Of a stretch of 64,000 nucleotides of DNA, positions 10,418-24,600 are shown one piece after another (within the stretch, counting starts at the first letter, position 1; each line of letters starts with the position of its first letter). The stretch spans positions 19,530,539-19,594,538 of the forward strand of contig OZ023267.1 in the NCBI GenBank assembly GCA_964006375.1, read 5' to 3'. Below the pieces are notes generated by a model. That model made no database searches, was not told where the DNA came from, and saw only the letters and a list, made by a program, of their open reading frames with translations. This stretch comes from Tillus elongatus (taxonomy: Eukaryota; Arthropoda; Insecta; Coleoptera; Cleridae). Made by a program: the position numbers and the translations under genes.

Positions 10418-13400
10418 GTAAGTATATACTATATGTCACACAATATTTAAGCCACTAAACATAAAGAAAGTAAAAACACCCGTGTCTCATTTAACCATAC
10501 CGAATGCCGAATTATTTAAGGTAGGATGTTAGGTTGCCTAATACTTCTACTACCACGGAAGGCTGGGAAACCGTAAATGAGTTGATACATTGTGTATTTC
10601 GGTCTGAAATAACTTCTATAATATCCCCAGACAACACCTTAGTTAGTGACAGCAAAGGAATAGCAGATACCACGGCTGCCTTTATCTCTAAAATTTCTAA
10701 AAGGTTTATTGGGACAGTTACGTACATCACTTTCTTTAAAAAATACTTAAACTACACTCTCTTTTCAAAACCGACAACACCACATGGGGTGATGTCTTGT
10801 TTCTGCTGCTTTTTTAAAGGATACCCCAGGAGTTGATAGTGTATCCGTTCTTGTTGTTAGGCACGCTACTACCTCAGCTTCCTGAACCATTTCCATACCT
10901 TATGAATAAGACGTTTCTGTTTGGGATTTTTCCTGACGAATTTAAGACACCTAAAGCTGATTTAAAAAAGGCGAGATAGAAAAAATTAACCGGCTTCGTA
11001 TATATTGATCGTTATTCAGAAGACATTAACTCAAGTATTCAAGTTGGCCTGTTATAACCGATTATATAATTATTTGGGTTGGCAGTCAACGACGAGTGAT
11101 ATATAGAGCAGCTGCTGCAGTTCATTTACGATAGGCTTAATAGAAAATAATATCTACCTGGTATTTTTTATGAGTTTTCGAAGATATTTGATTGCCTTGA
11201 TCACGAGCTTTTGTTGGGAATGCTGTGGATAATGGGTATAAGGGGTGACGCTTTAAAGTCGATGTAATCTTATTTCGAGGAAAGCTCTATTTCTGTTTAG
11301 TTTGGCGGTGTACGGTCTTAAAAATATTTTTAACATGTGTCCCACAGGGATCAATTCTTATTCCTTTTTCGTATGTTATGTTTGCTGGTGACTTGTTAAC
11401 GAACTCGAGGCCGGCTGGTCTGTGGGTTTGGTACGCGGATGACGCAAATGCATTGGTGTTTTGTTTCGATATCACGAAGCCTTAACATATGCAAATGGCG
11501 CTTTCTCTACTATATGTATGTGGATAACGACAAATGGTTTGATTCATAAGGTGGACAAGTTTTGTATTATGGAGTTCCTGTTATAAATGTGTGCTTCATC
11601 TAGTAATTTGATATGAACCGGGATAGATCCATGCAACAGGTGAGCGTCGTGAAGTTTTTGGTATCTTTTAGGAGGCCCAGGAAGGGCACTTTAAAGATAG
11701 CTAGTCTCCTTATGGCAAAATTTTCAAGACGGCGAACTCAAACTGCTCTCTGGAATCGGTGACTGGCCAATCAGTTCATGAAAAGAAAGATTACTGAACA
11801 TCATCGCGGTCAATGATTTCACAGGAATACGATGCTGACTGGACATCAAATTAAAGACGCATTTGTTAAATAAAATACATGGTAGCAATTTCTTTGCATA
11901 GAAAACTTCAATTGTATTGTATTATTACATACTCTCTTTTTAATTGGTAAATTTTCGTACAAAAATTCACTAATGGGATCTCGACCTCTTAATTAAAAAA
12001 TCTTTAAATGAGCGCGAACTATGATCCCTAGAAGCCATATTCGTGGCTAGTTTTAATTTTCATGTTTATACACGTTAAATTTAGATCTCTATGAGTTAAC
12101 AGAAAAAGGAAGCTATAGGCATCTAATGAAAAAAGTTTTTGGTGCAACTGGAGGTCACAGGAGGGCAGACGACCAAAATATTTGTGTGGCGCATATATAA
12201 CTGGCGTAAAAAATTGCGTAGACCATTTCTATAAAAATTAACTCACATAATGCACTTGCTCCGTCTACACTTTTTACTATTACCCGTGAATACAAGCTCT
12301 ACTTTTTATAATGCATAATTAAGGTACTTAATGAGAGGTTCATCCAGACAGCAAAATTTATTGATGAGGTGCCCTACGCGTTTCGGCTATACAATAGCCA
12401 TCATCAGGGGCAAATTTTCTAATTCTTGAAAAAATTAGATTCAAACTATACACAGGTTGCCAAGGCTGGAGTCTTCATCTATTGCACCAGCGGTCCAACA
12501 ACAACATACCCAAATGTGCCGGAAAATCGACTCATGGTGTCATTAGAACAATACAAACGACAACTCAAACACAAGATGAGAGTGAACGTCGGCCATTAAT
12601 GAAAACTGCAATAAATTATTGCAATTTTCATTAATGGCCGACGTTCACTCTCGTCTTGTGTTTGAGTTGTCGTTGGTATTGCAATAATTTATTGCAGTTT
12701 TCATTAATGGCCGACGTTCACTCTCGTCTTGTGTTTGAGTTGTCGTTTGTATTGTTTTAATGACACCATGAGTCGATTTTCCGGCACATTTGGGTATGTT
12801 GTTGTTGGACCGCTGGTGCAATAGATGAAGACTCCAGCCTTGGCAACCTGTGTATAGTTTGAATCTAATTTTTTCAAGAATTAGAAAATTTGCCCCTGAT
12901 GATGGCTATTGTATAGCCGAAACGCGTAGGGCACCTCATCAATAAAGTTTGCTGTCTGGATGAAGCCTCTCATTAAGTACCTTAATTATGTCGATCCCAG
13001 ACCTTGTGACGTTCAGGAATGAAATTTTTATAATGCTCTCTTTATATTAAAATCCAATTTTTATAAATGCAAAAACATATGTATCCAAAAAAACCTTTTT
13101 TATAAATTGAATCATATTGTATTGCATTTTGTTTCTTATTGACAAATTTCCGCGACTATGGCCAATAACCGACGTCAGGGAGCAGTTCCACACTGGCACT
13201 CTAAAATTGGTAACGTAAAACTTTCTCAAATACAACATAACTATGTTAGATTTTAATTTCACCGTATGTGCTGAAAAGTTAAATGACGCTTCTTCTGGGA
13301 ATCGAATCCATGACTTTTGACTCCTGAGGCCCACATTCTTACCACTTGGCCAACGGGGCTGTTTATAAATTAAATGTATCACACCGATAACTCAAAAATA

Positions 13401-16400
13401 ATGGGCCGATTTTGATTAAATTTCGTGAATACCTTCCTTTTTCAAGTGGCTTGACTCAGTTCGTTAGCCAGGAAAATCGGCCCAGGTTTTCCAGGAAAAT
13501 TTTGTGTTTTCTTTTGCAAAACATTTGTATCTTCGAAATTAACAAAGTAAGGGCACCCAAATTGGGTACGCGGTTTACGTCATCATAGGTAAGTTACCTA
13601 CCAAAATTTAACTCTGTAGGTCAAAGGACGAAAAAAGTTATAGGCATTTAAAGAAAAATAAATTGTGGTTTTCCTCAAAACGTCAAAGTTGCGATTTAAA
13701 ACGTGAAAATTGGCAACATTTCGGCAAACAACTTGAATCTAATACGGGCTATGGAACAAAAATGTCTCAAGAAGAATGTTTTACAAACCCTGAAGTCTTA
13801 GTTTCAACCGTCATTGTCCTTCATTTTACTAAAATATTTCCAGTAAATTTAATTCAAATAGACCCTTTCTCTGATGCTTGGCAGTAGCCTTAGCTATAGA
13901 GTATCGTTTAATGATATATAATTTTTGTCGAATTTTCGTAAAAAATCAATAAAGCTAATATATCCGTTATTATACATGATATGAAAAAAATTGTATACAT
14001 TAATTATAGGGTGTCTTGAGTTACATCTTAAAAAATATATATCTACTTTCACAGGATGGCCCATAAGTAGTTGGTGATAAAAAATATTTTTTTTAACCAA
14101 ACACGCTTTATGTTATTGCATTTGTGCATTTTCCATCGACATATAATGCATGTTTGTAAGTAAAGTAATTCTGGACGCAGAAAGTACGTTATGGTAGCGA
14201 ATTTTGATCAAATGCTTCATATTTGAATAGCTCAATTAGCTATTAACCTGTAAGGTTGACCAAGAAACGAGTTTTTTTGGGACCACTTTATGTTTACTTT
14301 CAGAAATTTTGGTACATTTTCAACGAATAAAGTTATTTTGATGAAACATGACACATTGTTTTTACTATATAGGTTATACTGGTAACCAAACTTGATGCCT
14401 GCTTTCTTTAAAAAAAAACACATATTTGCTAGTATAAACATTTTAATGAAAATTTACTACCTTAACGCACTTGCTGAGTCCAAACTTTTTATTATTGTTT
14501 CTAGTGACAGGCTGAGTGAAGAAGAACTTGAACAAAAATTCACCTCCCTTTCATTGGCTTTCACAATAGACTCCACCACGATCAAAGATAGATGTGAAAG
14601 GCAACGTAGACAAAGGGATCAAACTGAAACAAACCTCAATAAGGAAATCGAAAGACTTATACAAAGAGCTAACCGCATCCAGCATTTGTGTATAGACTCC
14701 GAGACTACAGAGTTATTGACTTCATTATTAACACAAATTGATATTGTTGCTAGGGCAGCCATCCATGGCCACACCACTGCAGAGAAATATGGAGCCGTCC
14801 AACATGAGGAGAGACTTTCTGAGTCAGTAAGTTTAATGTTGAATTATGTAAATAATCTCAAGCAACAACGAGACTCAGCCAGAAGACAGCTTCAATATAC
14901 AAAGTAAGTTACTTCTTTTAGTAAATCAAACTCTTTAATTAGAAACAACCATCCACTTGCAGGTGGCTCGGTTCCATGCTTAGGGACAGGGCGGTGTTCA
15001 CCTCACTTGCGGGAGGGACTCTGCTAGCGGGGTGTCCGCAGGGAAGCGTTCTGTCTCCCTTGCTCTGGTGCCTAGTCGTGGACGGCCTGCTGGGGAGGCT
15101 CTCGGGAGGGGGGTATGAGGTACAGGGCTATGCGGACCACATTGTCATCATAGTTCGAGGAAAAGTCACACAGGCAGTGTGGGAGCGCATGCAGACTGCA
15201 CTGAAAGTGGTGGAAGGGTGGACGGTTTATCAGGGGCTCGAGGTGAGCCCCGAGAAAGCAACCGTCGTGCCGTTTACGAGGAGGAGGAAGTGCGACAGCC
15301 ACATAACTCTCACTCTATACGGTAGGAGTATTCCAATGGCCAGGGAGGTAAAATATCTTGGGGTCATATTGGACTCTAAGCTAACCTGGAATGGTCACAT
15401 TGGAAAAATACTGCGTAAGGCAGTCATTACCTTAGCCGTCACTAGGCGGCTATATGGAAAAACGTGGGGACTAAGACCACTGGCTGTACACAAGGGTGGT
15501 CAGACCATCGTTAACATACGCGGCACTGGTCTGTTAACACAGGGGCCATGTCTTCAACCCCAACAGCCGCCATGGAGGTGTTGCTGGATCTGCCCCTCTA
15601 CACTTAGTTATTATGGGGGAGGCTAGGCTAGGACTACACAGACTAGCCTGCAATGGTAGACTGAAGATCAACCCAGGCTTCAGGGGCCACTGCAAAATTC
15701 AGAAGATCGTGAAGGAGCCCATGTTTGAAATGAGGTCAGACTTCGCGAGCCCGCGAATGTGCAGGGAAAACAACATTACAGTGGAAATACCCGACCGCGA
15801 GGCATGGCGGGAGGAGACGCCGGGTATACCACGGGACGCGCTCGTCTGGTGCACGGACGGATCCGGCGGTGAGCTTGGGACGGGGGCAGGTGTTTACTCG
15901 GAAGGACCGAGCGTAAATCATAGTATTTCCCTCGGAGCCCATGCAACGGTGTTTCAGGCCGAGCTGTACGCCATCCTGCACTGTGTGCGGGAGAACAAGA
16001 GGAGGGACTACACCAACAAGCGGATCCTCATAGCCACAGACAGCCAAGCAGCCCTTAAGGCACTAATTAGCCCACAGGTAAATTCCTGGCTGGTGAGTGA
16101 GTGCCGAGACGAGCGACCAGGCTGGGTAGAATGAGGTGACCCTCATCTGGGTGCCGGGTCACTCGGGGGTCAAAGGCAATGAAGAAGCTGACAGTCTCGC
16201 GAAGAGAGGGCCAGCAGAACCATTTATGGGACCAGAACCGGCTCTGGGCGTGACAAAGAGCACTGCCAGGGGAGCCATTAAGTCTTGGGTCAGAAACCAA
16301 CAGAAGGTGTACTGTGCGGACTGTCCAGGGCTCAGACATGGGAAGTCAATAATTGACAGACCCAGTTCAAAGAGAGCTGTGGAGCTGTTAAATCTTAGCA

Positions 16401-19400
16401 GAGGACAGCTCAGAAACACAACAGGTCTCTTGACAGGACACATGGCCGTCAAGAAACACATGCATAAAATGGGGCAGTTCGAAGGGGACCTCGCATGCAG
16501 ACTCTGCGGCGAGGGGGAGGAATCAGCCCAGCACATCTTGTGCGAGTGTAAAGCTCTGGACCGCAAAAGACAACTGATCTACGGTCAGTCTAGACCGGAG
16601 ACAGAGCAATATAAAACTTCACCCTACCAATCGCTGTGCAGACTAGTTCAAGGCACAGTGATTTTGGAATGGGTGGAGTAAGACTAAGGGTATGCACAAT
16701 CAACCAAAGGTTGCAGTGCTATCAGGGCGGCAGGGCCGCGGACGAGCCCTGAGGGAAAAAAAAGACTTGAAAAAGCTAATTAGGGGATTCAGTGATTGTA
16801 ACTGCTTTCTACTAATAAAACCTTAATTTATCAATCATTCGGTTTGATAAAGTTATTCTTTTAATTCGCTTTTTAGTAGCCACATTTATTTAAAATTAGT
16901 TTTTCTTTGATATTGAAATATTTTAAATAACTTAAAAAATGAAAGAAAAGATTTGTACTAAATGGGTCACTTTTCAGGCGTGTGCTACAAGATAACGTTT
17001 CTCATGACAGTCTATTAGTGAGAAATCAAAACAAAACAGGAAATTGTTCTAATAATAAACTATTAACAAGACGGCGGGCCAGTATTGCTACTTTTAATCA
17101 AAGTCAAGAATCGTCGCCGAAAATAGATAACAGAAAGTCCTTACGAAGAACATCGGATCTAACATTAAGGGCGTCATCTGCTTCAAGAAATATTAGACCC
17201 AACAGATTAGAGTAAGTATTTTTAAAACAATGTTAAAGGCTGAGAAAACTTATAATTGTATATTAAAAAATTCGCTTACCTATACTTAAAATTTAAATGC
17301 TTTAAATATCTACGTTTAAACTATTTCAGTAAAATGATATTCTAAAGGGTGGGCCTTCTAAATTTAGTTTTGAAAACAGTATGTAGTCACTTGGTGCCAG
17401 ATTGTATGAATAAGGTGGATACTTTAATAGTTCCAACCCATCACTGTTGATGGCAGACATTGTGATCGGTGACTTAAGACTTATCCTGATGTGAAAATAC
17501 CCCTTTGCTTAACTTTTCGCTATAAAAATTACACTAAATAAATAAACTAAAAAAAATAAACCAACTTCAAAATAGACACTAAAAAGTAAATAATAACTAG
17601 ATTACAGGTTTAATTCTAAAGTCAAAATTAATTTAAATGAAATATCATTATACATATATCATTAATTAGGTAGTAAGTAGATAGTAAGACTAGATGCATT
17701 CTCGCAACAATTAGAACCGTAGACCGGTTTCGCTCTCATTAGAGCTCTTCAATACGGCATACCAATTGAAGCAAAAATGCACCATAAGTAATACGGCTAT
17801 AGTATAGCCAGCCTTAAAATACTAAGTGAGTGGTGGACGTGCCGCCACCTAGTTGCGGAACCAAGTAGTATATTGTCACGCCAGCTCCAAATAACACAGA
17901 GTGTTAAAAAAATAGAGACTGTATACAACTAACAATTTAGAAAATTGTCAGCCCTGGCCCATTTCTACCCCAATATAGGGACAAAGTATGTAAGACTAGA
18001 TGCATTCTCGCAACAATTAGAACCGTAGACCGGTTTCGCTCTCATTAGAGCTCTTTAGTACGGCATACTAATTGTAGCAAAAATGCACCAAAAGTAATAC
18101 GGCTATAGTATAGCCAGCCTGTTCTAATTGTTGCGAGAATGCATCTAGTCTTACATACTTTGTCCCTATATTGGGGTAGAAATGGGCCAGGGCTGACAAT
18201 TTTCTAAATTGTTAGTTGGTTGTATACAGTCTATTTTTTTTTAACACTTTGTGTTATTTGGAGCTGGCGTGACAACATACTACTTGGTTCCGCAACTAGG
18301 TGGCGGCACGTCCACCACTCACTTAGTATTAGTAAGTAGATAGGCTTGGTCCACACCCTCCACATCGCATTTTTCTCCGCGCACGCAACGGAATGCGTGA
18401 GCGTGGATTGGTCTTTGATCATTAATAACATTGTTAATATGTATTTTTTCTGTATTTTGTGTTTTTGGACAAATAAATGTTATTATTATTATTATTATTA
18501 TTGTTATTATTATTATTATTATTATTTAGGAATTTCATTAGAATTATAATCCGTTATTAATTCAGCTGTTTATATCGCTAAATATTATTGTGTTTCGGGT
18601 TTGGCACCGACTTCAAACAGATAATTAGGTAGCGCATATAATAATATTTCATTTAAATTAATTTTCGTCTTTTGCATTAAACTTGTAATCCAGTGATTTT
18701 TCGCTTTTAGTGCCTATTTTGAAGTCGGTTTTTTTTTCAAAGTTTGTTTATTTTTCCATTTATAAGGTAAATATACGTACGAAGTGAATACGGTATTAGG
18801 AAACTGCAGTAATGTAATCAAAGTGCTGTATTACAGTAGAACTTTAAGTTACATAGGTTATAAGAGCATTTAACTCGATTTCCCTGAGGTTCCATCATCA
18901 GATCCTGACTTGGTGAAAATTGGACCATCTCAACAGTCTACCCTTTCAAACAAAATAATTTTAATTTATTTTTCCACAACTGACAAAAATGTCGGTGAAC
19001 ATATACGAAAGCGGGTCAATAAGTCCGTGACTTTTGGAATGAAACAGGTTTTTTGACAAAAAATCATTTTATTACTCAACATAGTCTCCTTTGAGCTCTA
19101 TACACTTCGCCCAACGTTTCTTGAATTTTTTTATCCCTTCCAAAAAATAAGATTTGTCGAGGTCCTCAAAATCCGGAGAATAGGGCGGATGAGTGAGCAA
19201 TTCGCAGCCCAATTAATGCAATTTCGCCATGGAGACTACACATGTCTGCACCTTTGCATTGTCTTGGTGGAAAATAACTTTTTTATTGGCCAAATGCGCT
19301 CATTTTTTCTTCAAATCGTCATTGAATCGGTCCAATAAGTTGGTATAATATTCGCCATTGATTGTTCTTCCCTTTTGAAGGTAATCAATGTGGATTATAC

Positions 19401-21542
19401 CGCGTGCATCCCAAAAAACGGTCTCCGTGATTTTATTGGCTGACAAACGCACCTTGGCCTTCTTAGGCACCGATTCGCACGGAGAAACCCACTGTTTTGA
19501 CTGCTGCTTGGTCTTCGGTGTGTTGTAGTGAATCCATGTTTCGTACACGGTTACGAAACGGCGCAAAAGCTCATCCTTATTGCGATTGAACGCCAAACAC
19601 TCCTTCGAAGTTGTCACACGATTGCGTTTGTGGTCGATTGTGAGCAAACGCGGCACCCATCTTGCGGATAGCTTTCTCATACCCAAGTGATCATGCAAAA
19701 TCGAAACCACTGAGCCATGTGATATGCCTATAGCTTACACAATCTCTCGCACTTTTAATCTCCGATCGGCCAACAGCATATCGTGAATTTTTTCAATTGT
19801 TTCGGGTGTAGCGACCTCAACTGGGCGTCCAGAACGTTCGGCGTCGTTTGTGCTTGTACGGCCGCAACGAAATTCAGTAAACCACTTTTTTACCATGGAA
19901 ATTGATGGTGCAGAGTCCCCATAGTATTTGTCAAGCTTAGCCTTGGTTTGAGTGGTGGTTCCCCCCCCCCCCCAATATTTTATAAGCATACGAAATTCAC
20001 TTTTTTCCATTTTTGTTATAACTCAAGAGGTTATGTGCTTTCAATGGCTATCTAACACAAACCAAATGACGCAGCTTGTTCAAAATTTGACAGGAGTCAA
20101 CTGACAGATGCTTGTTGACAGGAGCAGTGTTGCCCTTCTTGTGAAGTGGCGGAAAATTCAAAAAGCCACGGACTTATCGACCCGACCTCGTATAAAAACT
20201 TTGTTTTGAGCATTTCCCTCGATTTTCTTGAGATCTCATCATCAGATCCTGACTTGGTGAAAATAGGACCATCTCAGGAGTGTGTCCTTTCAAACAAAAA
20301 AAAAAAAAAAGATTTTTTAAAACTGGTCTACAATTGACGAAAATATAAAAAATACACACAGACGAACATAGAACCTCATCCTTTTTTTAAGTGGGTTAAC
20401 AAATATGAAAGCTGATGCGCGGTAATATTTTCACTAACAAATAAAACGTAAATCTGTTTTATCATGCAGGGTTTACCACATTTGAAATCATTTTTATACA
20501 CTGTCGGATTTTCATTTTTTCTACCTTCAGTCAAGAGAAAATCCAGTATGGAGCCCATAAGGAAAATAGGTTGACAATCGCAGTTTGAAAATTATAAAAG
20601 ACTTTACCATTATATCGAGCTACGTCGCTTATACTGAAGTCCGGAATTCCATCGAATTATTTCTAGAAATAAGGAAATTATAGCCACAAAAAAAACATCA
20701 CGATTTCATTTTTTTTTGTTGATATTTCAGAAACCGTCTAATTTATCTAAATTAACTGACTTGGTATAGTTTTTGAAATTCAAAAGTCCACCTTTAAATA
20801 GTGCTCACCCCGTATATGTAATTATCAAGGCTATAAATAGAAAAGTGTTTTATCATTTGCACTAGTTTATATTTTAAATCATTACAGGTTGAGTCTGGAT
20901 CTCGTCAAAATTAAAGAGGGTTCAATTGAGTTGGACACACAATCCATTCACGATGATTTTCGTGACGGCAGCGAATCTGCATATACAGATGATGACACTA
21001 ATCAAACACTTAAAAAAGATGAAGATGATTTGCGTCACTTACCAATAAGGTAAGTGTTAAATATATTATTTAAGGTACCGTTATTTGATTTCACCATCGA
21101 ATAAGCTGAAGTCTCAATTCTCTTTCTAGAACCGGTATTCTTTAAAGATATTCAACTTTCAAACCTGATGGTGTCACAAGGTGAAACCGCTTTTGTCGTT
21201 TATACCAAAAGGGCCCATTTCAATTCGAATTTCTACAAACACTTCAATTAAGTGCAAAAACGAATTATTGAAACAGAAATTCAAGACCTTCTAAAACATT
21301 CATGACATAGTTGTTCTTTACAAACTGCATCTGCCTCAGAATCTTGTGTAGAAATCGCCGATTTTAACATTTTTATTGTTCCAAAATAAACATTTGCTTC
21401 TTGCTTTGTGATTTGTCAAGACGTATTTCTTTAGAGAATTTAATTCACTATCGATTTGACCTTGTAAACTTTTGTTTATAAAATTTCCAAACGCAGTTAG
21501 TGCCTTATGGTAGTGAATTTATTCCATATAATAACTTAATTT

Positions 21543-21601
<59 letters not shown>

Positions 21602-24600
21602 AAGGCTTTGTTAGGAATAGTTAGGAGGTAAACATACTAAAAGTCCTCGCCCCTGGGGGGTGAACTTAGGGGGGTTGAGCTTAAGGGGGGTGTAAAGGTC
21701 CCATTTCCTGTTTCTTTGCTTATACCTCGGAAACGGTAAAGTCTAAAAAATATTTTTTCAAACGAAAATGAAAGATAATTAAATTTTCTATACAATTGCT
21801 TCTAAACATATTTGTCAAATTCTCAACGGTTTTCGAGATATACGTTACTAAAAAGCTATGGTTTTCAAAAAATCATTTTTACCTCACTCTTTTTATCAAA
21901 TATTTGCTTCTAGTGCCTTCCACAATCTGCCCACTATTCACGTCCCTAGAGTTGTATTTCAAAGGGCAAAAATATGGATTTTTATGAAACCATTACTCCA
22001 GCACACATAAAAAACTGACTTCGTCAAGATCAAGGTGCCTTTCAAGAGCCACCAGACTGGACTGCGCCTTATTAAAAGAAGTTCTATTGCTCAAACTCGA
22101 TGTTATATTACCTTTAACTTAGGCCGATAGTCCCTTAGCAGAGCCGTTGAAGATCGTGTTGTTTGTACTTTACCACTGAGAGGATTACATCATTCAACCT
22201 TCCAAGAATTCTTAGATGACTCGATATTCCCTAACAAGCCTCCTTTGTGTGGAACATTATCACAGGAAAACTAACTGATTTTTGCTTTAAAAAATATTCG
22301 TAAAGAGTCAGATGCACTCTACGGTATCGAATCAAAAGCAAGTTTATGTACAAATTTTTCAATCCAATAGTTTCTTCGTCAATCAATATTAAAAAGATAA
22401 TATAACCATTTAAAATCTTTTCAGATATTTTGAATAAATAGTAGAATGGTACGGTAGCTCAAATGTCAACCGTAACAACATAAGGACGTTGATTTCATTA
22501 CCCTTAAATTTGTTGTTGATGGGGGATTCCGAGCCCACAAAGTTGTTTGGCAAAAAGAGACAACTGTATTATCCATTTGTGATGGTTACTTTGGATTTAT
22601 GAAGACCCATTACCATGGGAGAGGTTGTAGAGTGGTTTTATACGGGACACATCATAGAGCAGGTAATCATCTGAACAGAGTCGGCGATAGCGACTCAGGA
22701 GATGTGTGGACATCAATATCAGTTTGAAACTGAAATCAAAGTCAAAAAAGAGGATTTTTCTTCCAACTTTCATAAGAGTCAGGTGATAAACCTGCTGTTG
22801 GTTCAGCTGCAGAAAAATGGGATAAATACACTCCAAGCTTCAGGTGTTGGTGACATTGATATTGTAAAGACAGCTATCAACAAATCTCCAAATTCCTCGG
22901 TTGCTGTTATTGGAGAGGACGTCGACTTGGTTGTTCTCGAGGTAGCCAAAACCCAAACTGATCGTGACATTTTGGTGGTAAAACCTGTAAGAGGAAAGGT
23001 CAAGACAAGTGTATATTCCTCACAGCAGCTGCAGCAAGAGTTGAAAATGAAAGACAATGCCCATTTGTTATTCTTACATGCATTCACAGGCTGTGACACA
23101 ACATCCGCATCGTATCGCAAGAGTGGGTTTTGTCAAAATGTACGAGAGTTTACCAGCGGTTCTTCTTCCCCTGACTCCATTGAGACAGCTGGGATCATGA
23201 GTACTCTTTCACGGTATGGCGGTCCGGCAACAGAAAATCCCGCAACGAGTTCCGCTACAAAACATTTAACAAAGCAGTTGCAAAAATGAAGACTGCTCTC
23301 TCAACTCTCCGTCTAACTGAAGGGGCCGTTAAACATCATGTATTCTGGACGTACCACCAAGTACAACTGTGGTTAGGAGTGGAACCTAATAGTGGGGCAC
23401 CGAACTGGGGTTGGAAGAGGAGGAATGCCTAACTAGTTCAGAAATTCGCAGAGTTGGATGCTTCCCCTGGCGAAATCCTGATGATGATTTTTTCCGATGC
23501 AAGAAAGGATGCGACAGTGGCAAGTGTGGTTGTATAAAAGCATTGTTAAACTGCTCTGTCACATGCCCAAATTGCAAGGGCAATTGCAACAACGGAGTCG
23601 CAATATGAATCCAGGAAGATGACGATGACGACATCGATGCTCTACCAATCTTTTTGGACGACGTCCCCACTACTGACGAAGATTGATAGGCCTATACCCT
23701 TTCGCCTAAAAAAAAAACAAGATGTTGCCTTGATGCACATTTTTTTCATTTGTGAATCACTATCAGTCCATGAATATAGTTTCATTATTTGATTCGTGAT
23801 AATATAATAACAGTTATAATTATAATAAGTAATGTGTTTCAATTGCAATTACCTTATTGTTAAAATGTCGTTATTCGTCATGATAGGAAGTTACAGTTAA
23901 ATGTAACAGGCTCTCAACATACTTATTTCTAGAGGCACGTCGAAATTAAGCATATCTGTTAGAAATTCTATCACTTTTCATTGGTTAAAGTTAATGTGGC
24001 GATAGTTTATATCAAATTGTAGAAAATTTAATCATCTACAACTTCGCTTGTAATAATTTTTCTAAAAACGATTGTGGGAGCCACTAGAAGCAAATGTTTT
24101 ATAAAAGAGTGAGTAAAAATGATTCTTTTGAAAATTATAGATTTTAGTAACGGATACCTCGAAAACCGTTGGGAATTTGACAAGTATGCTTAGAAGCAAT
24201 TGTATAGAAAATTTAATTAGCTTTCCTTTTTATTTAAAAAATATTTTTTTGGAGTTTACCGTTTCCGAGATATAAGCAAAGAAACAAAAAATGGGACCTT
24301 TCACCCCCTCTCTCCTGAAGCTCGCTCCCCAGGGGCAGGGACTTTTAGCATGTTTACCTCCTAACTATTCCTAACAAAGTTCTGAATTCAAAAATTCTCG
24401 GATATTCCCCTCTTTTGAGCACTCACTGACTGCACTAATAAACTTTAATTTCCTATGGCAAAAGTTTCTTATAAGGCCAGATGCGTGCCAAATTTTATCA
24501 AACCCGCCTTGTTTTTTCCAGAGATAGGCCTTTGTTATACAAGTTATATTCTGAGCGAATTTCTTTATCAGGAAGAAGTTTCAAAAGCTTCAGAATTGGG

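Noticed and set aside
13290..13365. A genuine tRNA gene
   Set aside because: A and B boxes are present but the acceptor and D arms do not pair well and the element continues past the tRNA; a SINE head fits better.
15072..16566. Minus-strand frames within the 14964-16763 LINE
   Set aside because: They mirror the GC-rich LINE coding strand and lack any family motif.
18900..18960. A third hammerhead-like motif (CTGATGATGG on the minus strand, also 20240-20270)
   Set aside because: The stem II differs between the two copies and GAAA is offset; too weak compared with 12314-12990.
22597..23120. Antisense frames opposite the GCDTTS protein (22836-22597, 23120-22803 minus)
   Set aside because: They are shadows of the plus-strand coding sequence, which alone has conserved motifs.
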